A program made the translations under genes and the position numbers. A DNA stretch of 64,000 nucleotides from Psoroptes ovis (taxonomy: Eukaryota; Arthropoda; Arachnida; Sarcoptiformes; Psoroptidae). The number at the start of each line of letters is the position of its first letter. The first letter of the stretch is position 1. The stretch covers positions 2,170,001-2,234,000 of the forward strand of contig PQWQ01000002.1 in the NCBI GenBank assembly GCA_002943765.1, given 5' to 3'. Shown piece by piece: positions 40,092 to 55,100 of this stretch. The notes under the pieces were generated by a model. The model did not search any database and was not told the origin of the DNA. It was given only the letters and a program-made list of their open reading frames with translations.

Positions 40092-43000
40092 CTTTTTAAA
40101 ATTATGACAAAATCACAATCAAATAATTGGTAATGGAAGACACGAATATCAATTTATTTGGGATAATCAGATACAATTTATACGTATATCGGTTAATATC
40201 CTGGTATTTGAATCGAACGAATTGCGGAATTAAAATGATTGGAATGAATTAAAATAATCAAATTTATAAATCAAACAGAATAATGGTATATACAAACCTT
40301 TCGATGAAATCGATTTATGCAGGTGTTTATCAGCAATTAAACATACATTTCATCCAATCAATATTTAGTTTCAGGTATGTTTTATGCTTCAGAGTTTGTT
40401 ATTTTTTTCACAAAAAAAAATGTTTGCGAATTTCATATATTTCAAAGCTTTTCATCGAATCAAATCTGTCACGGATATGTAATCATCATCATCATTGAGA
40501 TTGTAAATGTAATTATAATCATTGGAAAAAAACTGAGAGAAAAACAACAAAACATTCATTCAAACTATTTTGTTTTTCAAATGTTCACGTTTCTCATAAG
40601 CATATGTCAAAATTTATCACCAATCTATTGGAAAAAATTGGTGAATTGAATTTGAATGAATTCCATTTCTTGAATTGATTCAAAATAAATGGAAATTTTC
40701 TGCTCAAAAATCAACAAAAATATATGCACTCAAAGAATACGGAATATGGATTGGGGTTCAATTGTATTTGTATTTGTTGTATTTGTAATCAAAAAAATGA
40801 ATGGCTAAATTGGAGCATGTGTTGAAATCGTAATTCATAGATTCAAAGGAATGTAAAAATATTGCAATTGATTTTATAGTTTTTAAACGATAAAACGCCG
40901 GCTTCATATAATGTATTTTTATTGTTTTCAGCAAATTTAATTCAATCAAATTTCATGGAAAAATATTTGAAAAAAATTGATATCAAATTTAATTCAAATT
41001 GACGAAAATAACAAAAAATTTCCTTCCGGACATTTCCAATCAATAAAAATGAAAATGAAAATAAAATAAAAGAAGGTCATTGAAATATAATTCATTTCAA
41101 TTCAAATACATTTGTCTCTGCCTTTTTGATTTCATTTTGCGATACAGAATTGCGATTGCGTCCAATTCTATGCTTCGTAAAATTATGATCACCGTAGGCG
41201 ATTCCGGTAGATGGAGTGGGACAGTTGGATGAAATTCAGAATCAATATTAGAAAAACTATGCAAAAGCGTCATCTTTTGACGCGAGGAAATTTAAAATTT
41301 GAATCTGAAATTTTTGAATATTCACGAGTAGATGGCAGAAAATGCTTTGTTATGCGAAAATTCTTATTTGAAATTCAAAAAAAAAAAATTGAATTTTAAA
41401 ATTGCAAAACATCTGGACATTCAAAATTATCAAAGATGCTGGCGAAAAAAAATGTTTAAAAATGTTCAAAAATTCAAATTTTACAAAAAGAAAACGAAAA
41501 GATGTTTTTTGTTTCCTCCATCGATGAACGATGCAAATGAACAACGATGGACTTGGACAACTATACAAATAACCTTGACGACATTGGAAAATAATAATAA
41601 TCATTATTATTTATTCATTGATCCGGTATCAATAATTTGTTTTGTTATTTTCCAATAATTTTTGGAAAATTTCTTTCCCTCCTTTTAAAGAAATGAAATA
41701 AATTTAACAATTAACAAATGAATACATAAATGAATGATAATTAATAATTAATGTGTTTATAATGAATGAATGATGAAAATAATAACAATAATTATAAGAA
41801 TTCAAAGACAACGAAAAAAACAGCAGAAAATTCAACAATTTTCTTACAGAAGTTTCAATTCAAACATTTATCATTATTATTCATAGAAAAAACTATGATA
41901 TACGAATATGAAAATATTCGAGAGAATATTTTATTCGTAAATTTCAATCGTAAATTTTTTTCTTCAGAAAATAGCTTCTAGTTGACGCTATTTTCATTAT
42001 TATTATCATGATTATTATTATTATTTTGATTTTTTGAAATTAAACATATCATAAATGAATGTTGTTTGTATTTCATTCATTTATTTTTATTTCAAATTCA
42101 TTTCTTTTCAAAAAAAGAAAAATTCAATTCAAATATTTATTTATTTGCTTGCTGTATCCTTCAATTATCATTAACATGGTTGCACCTGTTGTATACGGAT
42201 ACAAATGAATAATAATAATGATAATGATAATTTCATTCGAAGAAAATTTAAACAAAAAAAAAATAATAATAATAATAACGAAGGAATAAATTTTGATGAT
42301 TCAAATAATAACAATAAAGTAAAAACAATTGATTGATTTGAAATTATTCAAATAATTTTTCATTAAAAAAAATAAATATAACAATCATCAATGAAAATTC
42401 AATTGAATCGAAATCATTTTTTTATCCTTTCATCGACACTCTGTTTTCAAATGAATCAATTAGAACACATTTGAACAAACACATTCATTGATCAAGTATT
42501 GAATTGAAAAATTTAATTTAAAAATGTATTAAAACAATGGACATTTTTTATGTTTCAAACAAATTTTCAAGTTTTTCAACATTCAAACATCTCAACGAAA
42601 ACAATTATTATAATTTCAATTACTGTATGTGCATCTGTGTATGTATGATTCAGACGGAAACAAACAAAACATAAACTTCATAAAATTCAAAATTCAAGTC
42701 CTTGGAGTGAAATTGAAATTTTTTAATTGTTTAGGAATTGTTTAAATGGAAACGATGCAAGGTTTCAATCAAAGATGCTAAATTCTAGCGACAAGATCTC
42801 GATATTCATAGACATTTTATGAGTGAATATTTTCGAGAAAAAACTCTAATCAATCAGGTAGGAATGAAATTAATTAAAATGTTCATCAAAGAAATTTTAG
42901 GGAAGAAGAAAAAATCAAGAATTGTCAAATGTCAATTGTGTATGAATGTGTGGTTGAATGATGATGATGAATTTGAAGGTTTATACCTCATCATTATCAT

Positions 43001-46000
43001 CAACATTCATTTTGAATGTAATAAAATTTGAAAGACACAAAAAGAAATTTTTTATATCCAATTTTCACACAACCAAACAAACAAAATATTCAAAGTGTTG
43101 AAATTTTATTTCTTTAAATGATTTTTCTTTTTGTTGTTTCGGTTTTCTTCTCCTTATACTTTGATAGGTGTTTGAATCTTACAATTCGTTGATTTCAAGA
43201 AAATTTCAAAGGCTAAACAAGAAGCAATGGAAAAAAATCACAAATTTTTTCATTTAAATCAATCGCAGAAAATGACCGTTTGGCCATAAATCCATCAATT
43301 TTGGATGAATTTTTCAAATTAAAAACTAAATCTTTCAACTCTTAGTACATCTTTGAGTTTCTTGGCTAAAATCATTCATTTTTCGATAGGAAAAAATGGA
43401 CAATATTGCTATAACTTGGTGAATAAATAAATAAATGCAAATGCAAATACCATGATAATGGCAATATTAATAATAATAACGATAATTATAATTTTTTAAT
43501 CGAAAAAAACCAAATAAAAACTGGCAAAACAAGTCATCAACTGAATAAATAAATGAGTTTTGGTGAAATAAACAATTTTGAAATTAAAAAAAATCAAAAT
43601 AAATAAAAAAATAGATATTTTTAGATGAACGATGACCTAATCATTATTATTAAACATTTTTCTATTGGCTTAAATGATCGTTAATGTATTCATTTATTCA
43701 ATGAAAAGGTTTGAAAATGTGCTTTATGGATTTTTATTTCTTTGATTGTATTTTATTCGATTTTTCCTCTATTTTCTGGTAAAATTTGATTCAGTTTGAT
43801 TACTTTTTTTCTTTTAATTCTCCTCTTTTTTAATTTACGGTCGATTTTTTTTTGCAAAGATTTCAAGAAATGTGAATTACATGTCCGTATTTTTCATATA
43901 ATTTATATCGAAAATAATCGTTAAACCAAGCACATAATGCACACACATACATAAATACCAAATCCCGATTCTCGATTTACATTTTTCGCTATTTTAATCA
44001 ATTTTTTTTCTTCTCCAATCCTTAATATAACACGATCATCGTTGATCATAATCAGCATCATCATCATGATCAACAGCATTCATATCGACTTAGTTTATTC
44101 AGTTCGAATTGGAGTTCAATAAAGCGAAAAATAGAGACGATAATTCGCCGATTTAATCGGAAAAATTGGTCGTAAATGGTATTGATTATTCGAGATTGAA
44201 ATTGAATTTCGATTTGAAGATTTTTTTTTGAATGATGATGGTTAATATTTCACCGAAAGCCAATATTTTTCCTTGGCTTTCCACAACCAAAAATGAATCA
44301 AGATGAATTATATTTTTGCACATTAAAAAACAAAACAAAACAATCAAATCGGTCAAAAATGAAGAAAAATAAATAAATAATAATAATTTAAATAATTTTC
44401 CTATTTCATTCATTTATTATTAGTCCATTGATCTTTTCTTTTTTCGATTATTTTCATTTATTTTACTGATGTTGTTGTTGTTGTTGCCTGATAATATTAT
44501 AATATCGTGACAATGTAATTTAATTAAATGAATTAAACTTTAAATAAATAAACATTTAACTGAACAAACAGCGTTAAAACAAAACGAGCAATCGCTAAAT
44601 AGCTAAAAGCTAATCGAAAATCATCAACTGCAAACAACAGCAACGAAAAGTATCCAAATATTTGAATTATATTTGATGGATCAGTTATGTGATGACAATG
44701 ATGATGATGAGATATGGATTTAAATTCCCATTAAATCAAAGAAAAAAATTGAAATGAATTTGATGAATAATGTCCAGAAGAAATGAATGTGAAATACCCG
44801 TTGATTTTTTTGATTTCATTTGATTATTGCTGCTTTAAATGTGATCACAAATATGGCATCAATTTGACGATGTATTTGTTTTGTTTTTTTTTCAACAAGT
44901 TTTCATCATCATTCATCGACCATAATCATTGAAATCGAAAAATGCATGAAGAAAAATGAAAATTTTCAATTTTGAATCTCGTTTGTTTGTGTCAAAATGT
45001 AAATAAAACACATCAAATATGATCGTTGAATTATTACTTATTATTTGTTGTTATTCAAAATCAATTTGATTCAAATGAATTTAATTCAAATTAAAAATTA
45101 ATCAAGAGAAAAAATGTAATTAAATTTGAATTTATTTTCATTTTCGTTGATTTGATTTCAATTTTTTTCTCGAATAACTCGAAGCATATTTCGCGATTTG
45201 AGTTGTAAATTTGAGAAAAAATTAATAAATTGATTTACTAAACATTGAGCATAAAGGATATTATAATGATGTTTATACATGAAATTCGATTTAAAAAATT
45301 GAATAAATGGATAAATAAACATAAGATTTCAATGTTTGCTTCGTTTAATGATAAATGAAATTAATGATAATCGTATTATCATCGAATGGATCAAATGTTT
45401 TAAATGAAATGTAGAATGAAATGGAATTCAATTTAAATGGATTAATGGATATGGGCCATTTCATCAGTTCAATTCTAGTAGATTCAACATTTAAATTATT
45501 TTTAATTTTTCCAAAATGTGGAAGTATTAAATGGAAAATACCTGAAAGAGCGATAATCCATGAATTTTCGTATTTTTAAAGGGCCATTTTAAATGCATCG
45601 ATAATCAAAAAAATGAAAGGATTATTTTGACCAGGGTAAATATGGAAAATGTTCAGATTTTCGAGAAAAATAATTTTCGATTCACGGAAAAATGTTTGCC
45701 GAAACCATCTTAGTACCTTGCCCACTTTTGCGAGATTTGTTTGCTTAGACAGATTGCGAATGATTTCCCCTTGAAGGCAACTCTCAAGTTTTTCCTCGTT
45801 TAGCCTCAAACATTCGATTGAAAAATTTGAAAACCTAAAATCAATGAATCAATTCAAAAATGACAATTCATGCACATATTTTGGGATGTTGAATATCATA
45901 AATAATGTTCAAATCACCGAGGAATAAAACAAAAAAAATATGTTTCTTTTCTCTAAAGCGAAAATTAAGTGAAAATCATAATCAAAGATGGATGGATGGA

Positions 46001-49000
46001 TGAATGAATCCGGATACACATCTACACACTGATTTAGAAAACATATTTTTCAAATAATTTTCAATCAATCAATCGATCAAAAAAATTGATTCGATTGAAT
46101 CGGCACGTTCTTCATATTACATCGTTACATCACAACAACATTATCATATTAAATCATATATGAATTACATATTAAACAACGACGATTATCGTCGTAGCTA
46201 CAAACGATTATAATGATGATGATGATGCATAAATTGACTTCAAAAAAAAAAGATGAAATATTCCATTTCATTCCAATTAATTGATGTACAAACGATTAAT
46301 ATTTGTTTCAGTGTATTCGATATAATATTAATATCTTTGAGTATTTTTCTAATTATTTTATTTATTTTTGATTAATATTACAACTGGATTGAATAATTTA
46401 TTTTTCCTCCATTAAATATCTTTTATTTTCTGATTTTTAAATCGAAAAAAAAAATCAAAAACAATTTCAATTCAAAACATTTCATTATCTTTATCGTTAT
46501 CATTATCTCTATTATTATTATTATTATTCGGAAATTTGTAATATAATATGATTATTATTATTACAATCAATACTACTAATACAAATACATAATAATATAG
46601 ATTAATCCATTGATTATTATTACAATTATTATTGATTGATTGATTCAAAATGAACAAATATCGTTTAAGATTATCGTTTATATTTCATTTTTATTTTGCT
46701 ATTTCAAAGCAATTTTGATTAATTATTGGTTTAAAATTTCAATTAAATCTTTTCATTTTTTGTTTTATCAAAATTATTATTTATTCAACTCATTATTTCT
46801 ACTATTTGTGCTATTATTATTATTATAGATTTATATTTTTCATTTTTCGATATTTATAAAAAAAAATAAATCAAAATATAGATTATTGATCAACGTCGTT
46901 CAAAATGGAGAAAAATAAGAAATTTGAATCAATTTTATTTTGTATCACCGACAAAGTAAATTTAAAACATGGACACACATACATTTGGATGATAATAACT
47001 CTAAAAATATTTTTTTAATATTACGATATTTGATTATCATTTTTATTTTGATTTTTAATATCAAAATTATTATTTTCATTATAATCACTATAACAAACAT
47101 CACTAAATATTAATTGATAATGATGAATTTCCATCAATGAATCAAAGAAAATAATCTTCCAAAAAATATGCTTGAAGATTAGATCAAATTATTTGAAAAA
47201 GATATAGGTTATAGATAGATAGATAGCTTGTCATGTTTCATTTTATTTATTCATTCATTTATTTATTTATCTTTTTTTAATCTTTTTAATAATCGAAAAA
47301 TATTTCATTTATTCATCTGAATTTTCTTTTTATCTCTTTTCATTTTGTTTGGAAATCAATAATAATATTAAATATTTATGTTTTGAATCATTTATATTGA
47401 TGAATTTCTGAAACATTTTGATTGAAAATTGAAAAATAAATCATTTTTGATTGTAAATTGGAAATTGTTTCAATTTTCATAAATTATTATTTTTTAATTA
47501 TTTTATTTTTAAAATAATCATTCATAAAATAAAATGAATAAATCATAATTTGTTTACAAACAAACGAAAGCATTCAAAAACAGTAAACTTGATAAGCGCA
47601 ATTTTCATTGATTTATGCTCATAATTCAATATTTTAGGAATTAAAATTGAATAAATATTTTTTTAAAATTCAAATTTCAAAACAAATCTGTGGATCAATG
47701 AAGTTTCACTTCAATTACATAATCAATACATATAAAATATACGATTCAAAATGCATAAAATTGCGAATGAATGATCATTATTTGAACAAACAAGCATACA
47801 CTCAAGCGACAATTGTTCTAAGAAATTACTAACTAGTATTATTATGTAATCATTGTTGTTTCATTTTGAAAAAAAAATTATTGTCAAAATTTACACGAAT
47901 ATGTATTTACAAACAATATGAATATAGAAAAAAAAACATACTTGCAAACAATGTGATGCGATAATCATATTGAAATCTAAATTTTAACCACTATGATAAT
48001 TGTTATTATTATTAGGCTTAGTATATAATCAATAGTTGATCAATTTTTATTGTTATTATTATGATTATCGTTATAAAGTTCATCGTATACAATTCATAGT
48101 ATACAAATACAAGCTATTGTTTTCGGATTTATAATTGGAATTTTTGTATTTTTCATTTTACTTTAATTGGAAAAAAAAGGATAAGTGAATGAAGTAAAAT
48201 GGACATTGCCCATTAATTATCATTTTTATTTGTTATTACTAGTTATTATTATGATAATCCATCATCATGATACAATTCATTCATTTATTCGAATGTCTAA
48301 TTGTTATACATTCAGTAAAGATTATAATCAAAAAATATGAAATAAAAATAAATAAAAATCAAACGTAATGAAACCGCAAAAACAAAAACAAAAAAAAAAT
48401 ATTTTGAAAATTTCCATGTTAATAACTTATTGTTTATTTATTATCCATATTAGCTATTAGTTATTAATGTTTGTTTGATGATAATTTTTATTGTTATTAT
48501 TTTGCTTTGGACTTTCTGAGAAAAAATAATGAGATTCATCGACTTCAACAGCAGCAGCAGCTAGAAAAATTGAAACCTATAACAGATAATCCATGGATTT
48601 AGGATACATTTACACATGTATTTATTAAGTGTCAGCATACAAGCTTACAATTATTATTATAATTACAATCATATCAGCAAAGTGTGATCAATCATTGGTG
48701 TTTTGTTTTCATAAATAATAATCGTTGTTGTTTTCGTTGATTATATCACCATCATAAGCATCATAATATCTAATCCATTCATAATTCAAACATTCAAACA
48801 AACAGCTAAATCCACCTATTATTTTGTTTTTTGCATTCGTTTTTGTTGAATGCAAGATCAAGATTGATTCTTTTGATTTTCAAAAATATTTATCATCATC
48901 GAATAAATAAATGCAAAAAAAACAATTGAAAATTTATAATCAATTGTAATAATCAACAACAACGGCGAACACAACAACAACATGGACAATTAATGATATA

Positions 49001-52000
49001 ACAATTAAAAAATTGTTGTTGTTGTTTGTAATTATAAATACAATAAAATCTAGCTGAAAATGAATGAACAAAAAAAAACTGAAATAAAACTGACCAAATT
49101 ATTATTCAGCATTGTCAATTAATGTGAATAGGTCAAATCTTTGCTATTTTACACTTGTTGCAGTGTTTCCAATGATTTATATTCGTGTGTATATCGAGGC
49201 CGAATATGTGAATTTTCTTCCCATTATTATCATTATTATTACTATTATCATAATTCTCTGAATTGAATGTGTTTGAATGAAGATTATGGAAAATAATTAA
49301 TGAATTGAATTGAATGAATGGATTGAATTATGACTTGTTGTTGGATGATCCATTCAAACGAAATGAGATGGAAAATAAATTTCAAAGTGTTATATGATCT
49401 TAATTCATTTTTTCTTTTTCATTATTTTGTATGATAATCACTAGTTTTAGTTTCATATTCACATGAACATAATGTATGATTACAATTCACATTTCATCAG
49501 TTTTTTGTTTGTTGTTGATTTTTTTGGCGCCATACATTATAATCATCATCATCATCATCATTAATTTTAAGTGTTAATGTTTCCTGAATTCATATAGTTT
49601 TTGCATTAGATAATCTTGTACTATAGATATTCACCATACAATCATATTGCACAAATCTTGTAAACGATAATAATAATAATAATGATAATCATTAATTTCA
49701 TTTCCTGAGTTGGAATACAAATAAATAAAAATAAAACTAAATGAAATAAAACATGTAATAAATTCAATGATGAAATGAGAATTTGGAATAAATTTTTTAC
49801 AAGAAATGATAATCATAATTATAATTACAATTATTATTATGATTATTATCACTAAATTTTGATTTGAATTTCAAATGATAATAATTAATGATAATCATTG
49901 ATTTAGTGTGAAATTTTTTTTAATGTTTGTAATTCACAAGAAATCTTTGCTTATGCTGATTCAGAAATCAGTTCTTGTAAGAAATGTTCAGACATCTTTA
50001 ATCTAGATTTTTGCTTAGTCGATTTTCTTTCTTATTTCGTCTGAAAATTTGATCGTGACTTATTGATATTGGAAAATGATCGAAAAATGTAAAAAAAAAA
50101 TTGATTTAATTCTTGTCTCGGCTGTCATAGTTGTTGTTGTTGTAGCTGATCAAATGCAAATAATATTACAAGATTTTTTCAATTCAAATTCCAACGAATG
50201 ATCGATTAAGGATTAAGATTAATTAATTCCAAGATTAATAATCATTTCATCATTAATCCATCATCACTGGCAGTTAGCAAATTTTTTTAATTATTCATGC
50301 ATATTTGAATAATAATTTCAATTAAAATATTGGTTCAAATTTATTCAAATTTTTCCAATTAAAAAAATGCAAAAATGATCAATCTTGAATCAATGAATTT
50401 CCATCGGAATCAACAGGTTGTTGGATTCATTTTGCAAAAATTGTATTGGAATTGCCATTTGATTTAGTTGTTTCAATTTACATTTATTTTTTTGAAAGAA
50501 AATAGTCATTTAAAATGATGTAAATAGGTGTTGATCGTTCATTCTATTGGCTAAAGTCAATTCGATTCAAAAAAATGGAACCATTTTCTCCACCACCGCC
50601 ACTATCCGTGTACATCATTGTTATCATCACGGAATCCCTCCTATCTTTGATCTTGTTTCATTCATTCATTCATTCATCCATTTTTAGTTGAATTTTATTT
50701 TTCTTAAATGACCATTCTACTTTAGTGTTCATAATTGACCAAAATAAGAACAAGTTGAAGGAAAAATTTGAGAGAAAATCGCTAAGATGTACACCTTTTT
50801 TTTCTTCACTATTGTCAATAATGGGAAAACTCTTGAAATGGAAAAATTTCATCTTAGAAAAACATCTTCATAGTGGCATTATTCACAGCAAATACATGTC
50901 CACAATTCTTCATGATCAATTCTCAAAACTAAAAAGGTATTTCTGTTGTTTTTCTCTTCAACTGAAGAGAAATTCATTCAACAAGTTGTTCTTCTGGCTT
51001 GTGTTTTTTTTTTTTTTTTTTTGCCCAACATCAGCAGCAATTCGTGATCTCACCTTTCTATTCGTTATAATTTATTTCTTCATCTTTTTCTCTCTTTTTT
51101 TCTGAAATTTTCCAGTTTCTTATTCAGCAGAAAAAAAGAAAACGTATTGAAAATACATGCATTTAGATTTAGCAGTGTTTCAGTCGAAATTTTGTTTGCT
51201 GTTCGATACGTATCAACGATGAAAATGATGAAAATAAATTTTCATCCGAATTTTCGCCACGATTTTTTGATTTTATATGTATTTCATTCCACATTTAAAC
51301 GATCGTGTAATCACGTTTTCTTCGTTGAATGAAAAAAAAAACAAAAAAATTTTCTGATAATTCTGGTTTATGTATGCATATTTTGTGCGTGTGTTTGTTT
51401 ACCCCTATTATTCAATCGATACAAATAACTATTTAGAATTTGAACGTGATTCAAAACAATAAGGGTTGAATATTCACGAATTTATCATCACCAATCATCA
51501 TTATCATTATCAGCGTTAAGCATCATTTTTTCTTTTTCGCTATTTACACCAAATAAACATTTTCATTTTCATTAACATCATATAATAGATGTCGCGTACT
51601 AATGTTTGTTTTGTTTTGATGTGAAACAAATTGATAACAAATGAAAAACAACACGAATTATTTATTATTGTTATTGGTGGAAATTCGCGATACCCGCTTC
51701 TATTCACCACATATTGCTTTGTGTGTTTTTGTTTAAACATTTTTCAATGGTTCAATGAATTATGAATTGAAATTTTAAAAACACAAAAACAAAAATATTT
51801 CACACAAAATCGGTGTCGATTAGATCATGAATTCAATGTGTAATTGTTTATTTGTTTACACGATTTTTGTATTTGTTTAATTGATCGAATCAGTTCAAAC
51901 ATTTTTCATCGATCACGATCAATAATTTTTGAAAAAATTCTCAATTTTTAACAAATTTTACAAATGTCTTGTGTTCATCATCAGCCTTGAATGTTTGTAA

Positions 52001-52125
52001 TTTGAAATTGCTTTTAAAAAATTACGATAAACAATATAAAACAACAGAAGCATCAATATTTTCAATAATAATCAAATTTTGAATATTTTTAATATTCAAA
52101 AATATAAATAAATAATAACCATAAC
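40092..52125. other. 12-kb gene desert upstream of the dysfusion gene
   Basis: No coding exon can be supported by homology. Low-complexity AT-rich DNA dominates. A few open frames are less repetitive: 41332..41658 (+), 45576..45809 (-) and 50725..51105 (+). A 38-codon ATG frame sits at 50575..50691 (+). A 19-nt poly(T) lies at 51004..51022. The right end should contain the dysfusion promoter and 5' untranslated region; no TATA box stands out from the background. Confidence 0.6.
51004..51022 (+). repeat. 19-nt poly(T) tract
   Basis: An uninterrupted T run about 1.1 kb before the dysfusion start. It encodes a Phe run in the overlapping plus-strand frame, which argues against that frame being a gene. 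Confidence 0.85.
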
Positions 52126-55100
52126 ATGATGTTAGCTTCGACACCAAATTTGCTGCAAATGTGCAGGTAAGTATATTCAAATATTATTCATATTATTGTT
52201 ATTTATAGCCAATTATTTGACAGAATAAAAAACAAAAAAAATATAATCTTTATTTTAAATCATATTCATTGAAATAATATTGACAAGGTTATAATTTCCG
52301 ACAGATGCTACAAATGTCATTTAAAGAAAACAAAGAAATATATTTAAATACATTTTCATATCAATTCAACTTGTTCTTTCGCGCTAAGAACCATTGATTG
52401 ACATACTGATGTCAATAATTCTATGCTTAACATTCATATTTGTTTGAATATATTTTCGACAAGTATACACACATGCTGAGATATTATTTGATTTGTAAAA
52501 TAATATCAATAAATGAATAAATAAATAAAAATCAAATCAAACATCTTTGAAAATCATTGATCAATATATTTACAAGCTTTGATCAGCTTATTTTGATGAT
52601 TTCATATTTTTCTCTCTGAGTCTTCTTCATTGAACTAAATTAGCATAGCATCAACAGAGAAAAAAGGTTACAAATCAAAATATTTGTGATTTATATGTTT
52701 ATGTTTGGCTCTGTCCATCAAGCATCGAAAAAAAGCATAAATTTCAAATCATTTAGTCGTTTTTTTATTAATTTTCAATTTTCCAGTTTTTAATTATAAA
52801 TTCAAAAAACATTAATTTCCAAATTCAAAATACCAATGAAAAAACGTAAATAAATATAAAATAAATTATAAATTTTCAATCAAAACAAATCAAATTTCAA
52901 GTTTTGCGTTTTGAATCGGGAAAAAAATGAGCAAAAATTATCATTCATTTTGTATTGTGATTTATTATCAACCAACAAATAAGGAGAAAAAATTAGATTT
53001 TTTGACATTTTTCAAGCATAACCCTCATCCTCAAGATTTATTGGCTTTTCCAAGTGGAAATTTTGCTTTTTATTTCTGCAAAATTCAGCCATTCAAAATA
53101 TCATCCAATGATTCGGCGAAAATAATTCAGGATTCCTAAAATATGATTTCATAGCCATACGATTCTGTCTATTGATTATCTTTGATATGCTCATTATTTA
53201 TTTAATCTCTTTCGGAAAAATCCCAAATCAATGATTGATTTTGTTCTTATCAATAATTTTGAAATTTCAAACAAGAATTTCATCGAAAAATTTTTCTAAA
53301 ATTGACCAAAAATCAATCAAATGTCGAAATAATTGAGCTATTTCCAAATTTTAAATATATTGATTATTATATTGATCACAGCTTTGTTTTCTGGTTTTAC
53401 GATTGATGTAAACAATTGTTATTGAGGCTTATTTTGTTAAGCATCGGAAAATCATTCCTTAATCGATGATTGATTTGGTTCGAACAAAGAAAAAAATAAT
53501 GATAATAATTGGATTTCTTTGAAAACAAAAAAACTTGATATTGAAAAATTGTATCATTATTACCCACACATCAATCTATGATGATCATCATTCAATGATA
53601 AATATAAAATAGAACAAAGGAATTTTTTTCTTGTTTTTCTTATCTAAAACAATTGCGTGTTGATTATTATTATTATTATAAATTATAAATTATCATCAAA
53701 GATAATTTTGACAATGATGATGATGATGATTATATAATGATAATCATGGCCATTTCTTTTGTTGTTGTTGCATTTGTTATTGTTCAGGTGTTGCTGGTTC
53801 ATTGAATTCATTGTTATTTTGTTTTCGGTTTTTTTTCATATAAAAAGATGCCGAAAATCAATTTTCAAATCTTTAGAAAAAATAATTTAAATAACAATAA
53901 CAATAAGAATTTATTTATAAAAATCAATAAAATGTGATTTCATTTCAATGATGATGATTTTATAAAATTTGATTGAATATTTCATACAATTCAATGAATT
54001 CAAATTTACATTAATCAACTATAATTACAATCGTTACGAACTCACTTGTAATGCAGATGAAAAAATGTATATTCTTCCAAATACAATCAATCAATGAATG
54101 AATTACGATTTGAGGTTTCATTGAAAATAATTTTACACAAAAAAATAATGACCAAAAATAAATATTCTTCGTAGAAAATGAATTAATTTTCAAGCCTTCA
54201 ATTTTCTACCAAACACAATTATTCACAAAAATCAAACAGGTGTCTATTTCAAATTCAAATACAAATAGAAAAAACATGTTGTTGATGAATGATTCAAATG
54301 GTGAAACGCTCCACGAAATTGAATTCAAATTTCATTTTTCAAATGAATTCTGAAATAAATAACGTTTCATCATTCAATAACATTCAATGTTTGATTGAAA
54401 TATTAATTTTTCATCAAAATGCTTCAATTGTTTGCTTGGAAATTTGCAATTTTTACAATTTTGGCAAGTTCATTAATAAGACTCAATTTTAATTAGAAAA
54501 AATAATTTACATTTTGATAGATCTTTTTTGTTGCTTCTTTTGTTTTGTGGCTTTGTTTCGTTGTCTCTGTATATTGAATTCGTAAATACTTGCAACAACA
54601 ACAAAATTCCAGTTACAATGAAAAAAATTTCCATTCAAAATTAATCCAAATGATAATTTCAAAAATATCAATTGAATTTTTCTCGCTTCTTGAAAAAAAA
54701 ATTCAAGTTCAATAATTCAGTAAATTGATTGATTGAATACACATCATTCATTTAAGTACTTTACTTTATGGATAATCAATTTCAAATCAATAATTTAAAG
54801 AAATTTTCTTTAATCTGTATTCTATCTCGGTGTGTGGCCACCTTTCACCTTGAATCTTTAACTTTTTTCGCTTGAATTTTTGCTGAATCACCTTTGATCC
54901 TAGTTAATGATGATGATAAAGTTTTAGCCATCCAACCATGATTATCAATTTGATTTCGATGCATTTTCGGTTTTTTCAATATTTGGACATTTTGAAAATT
55001 TTTAAATTTATCATTTCAATTTTATGAGATTATTATATGAATGAATGATTAAATACTAATCAATTTCTTAATCTTAACATAAACATTTATTAATCAAACA

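Noticed and set aside
41332..41658. 108-codon plus-strand frame
   Set aside because: Mostly Lys/Asn/Phe from A-rich DNA, overlapped by another frame on the opposite strand; no homology or splice support.
50725..51105. 126-codon plus-strand frame
   Set aside because: It runs through a 19-nt poly(T) and a T-rich tail, giving Phe runs; no homology is seen.
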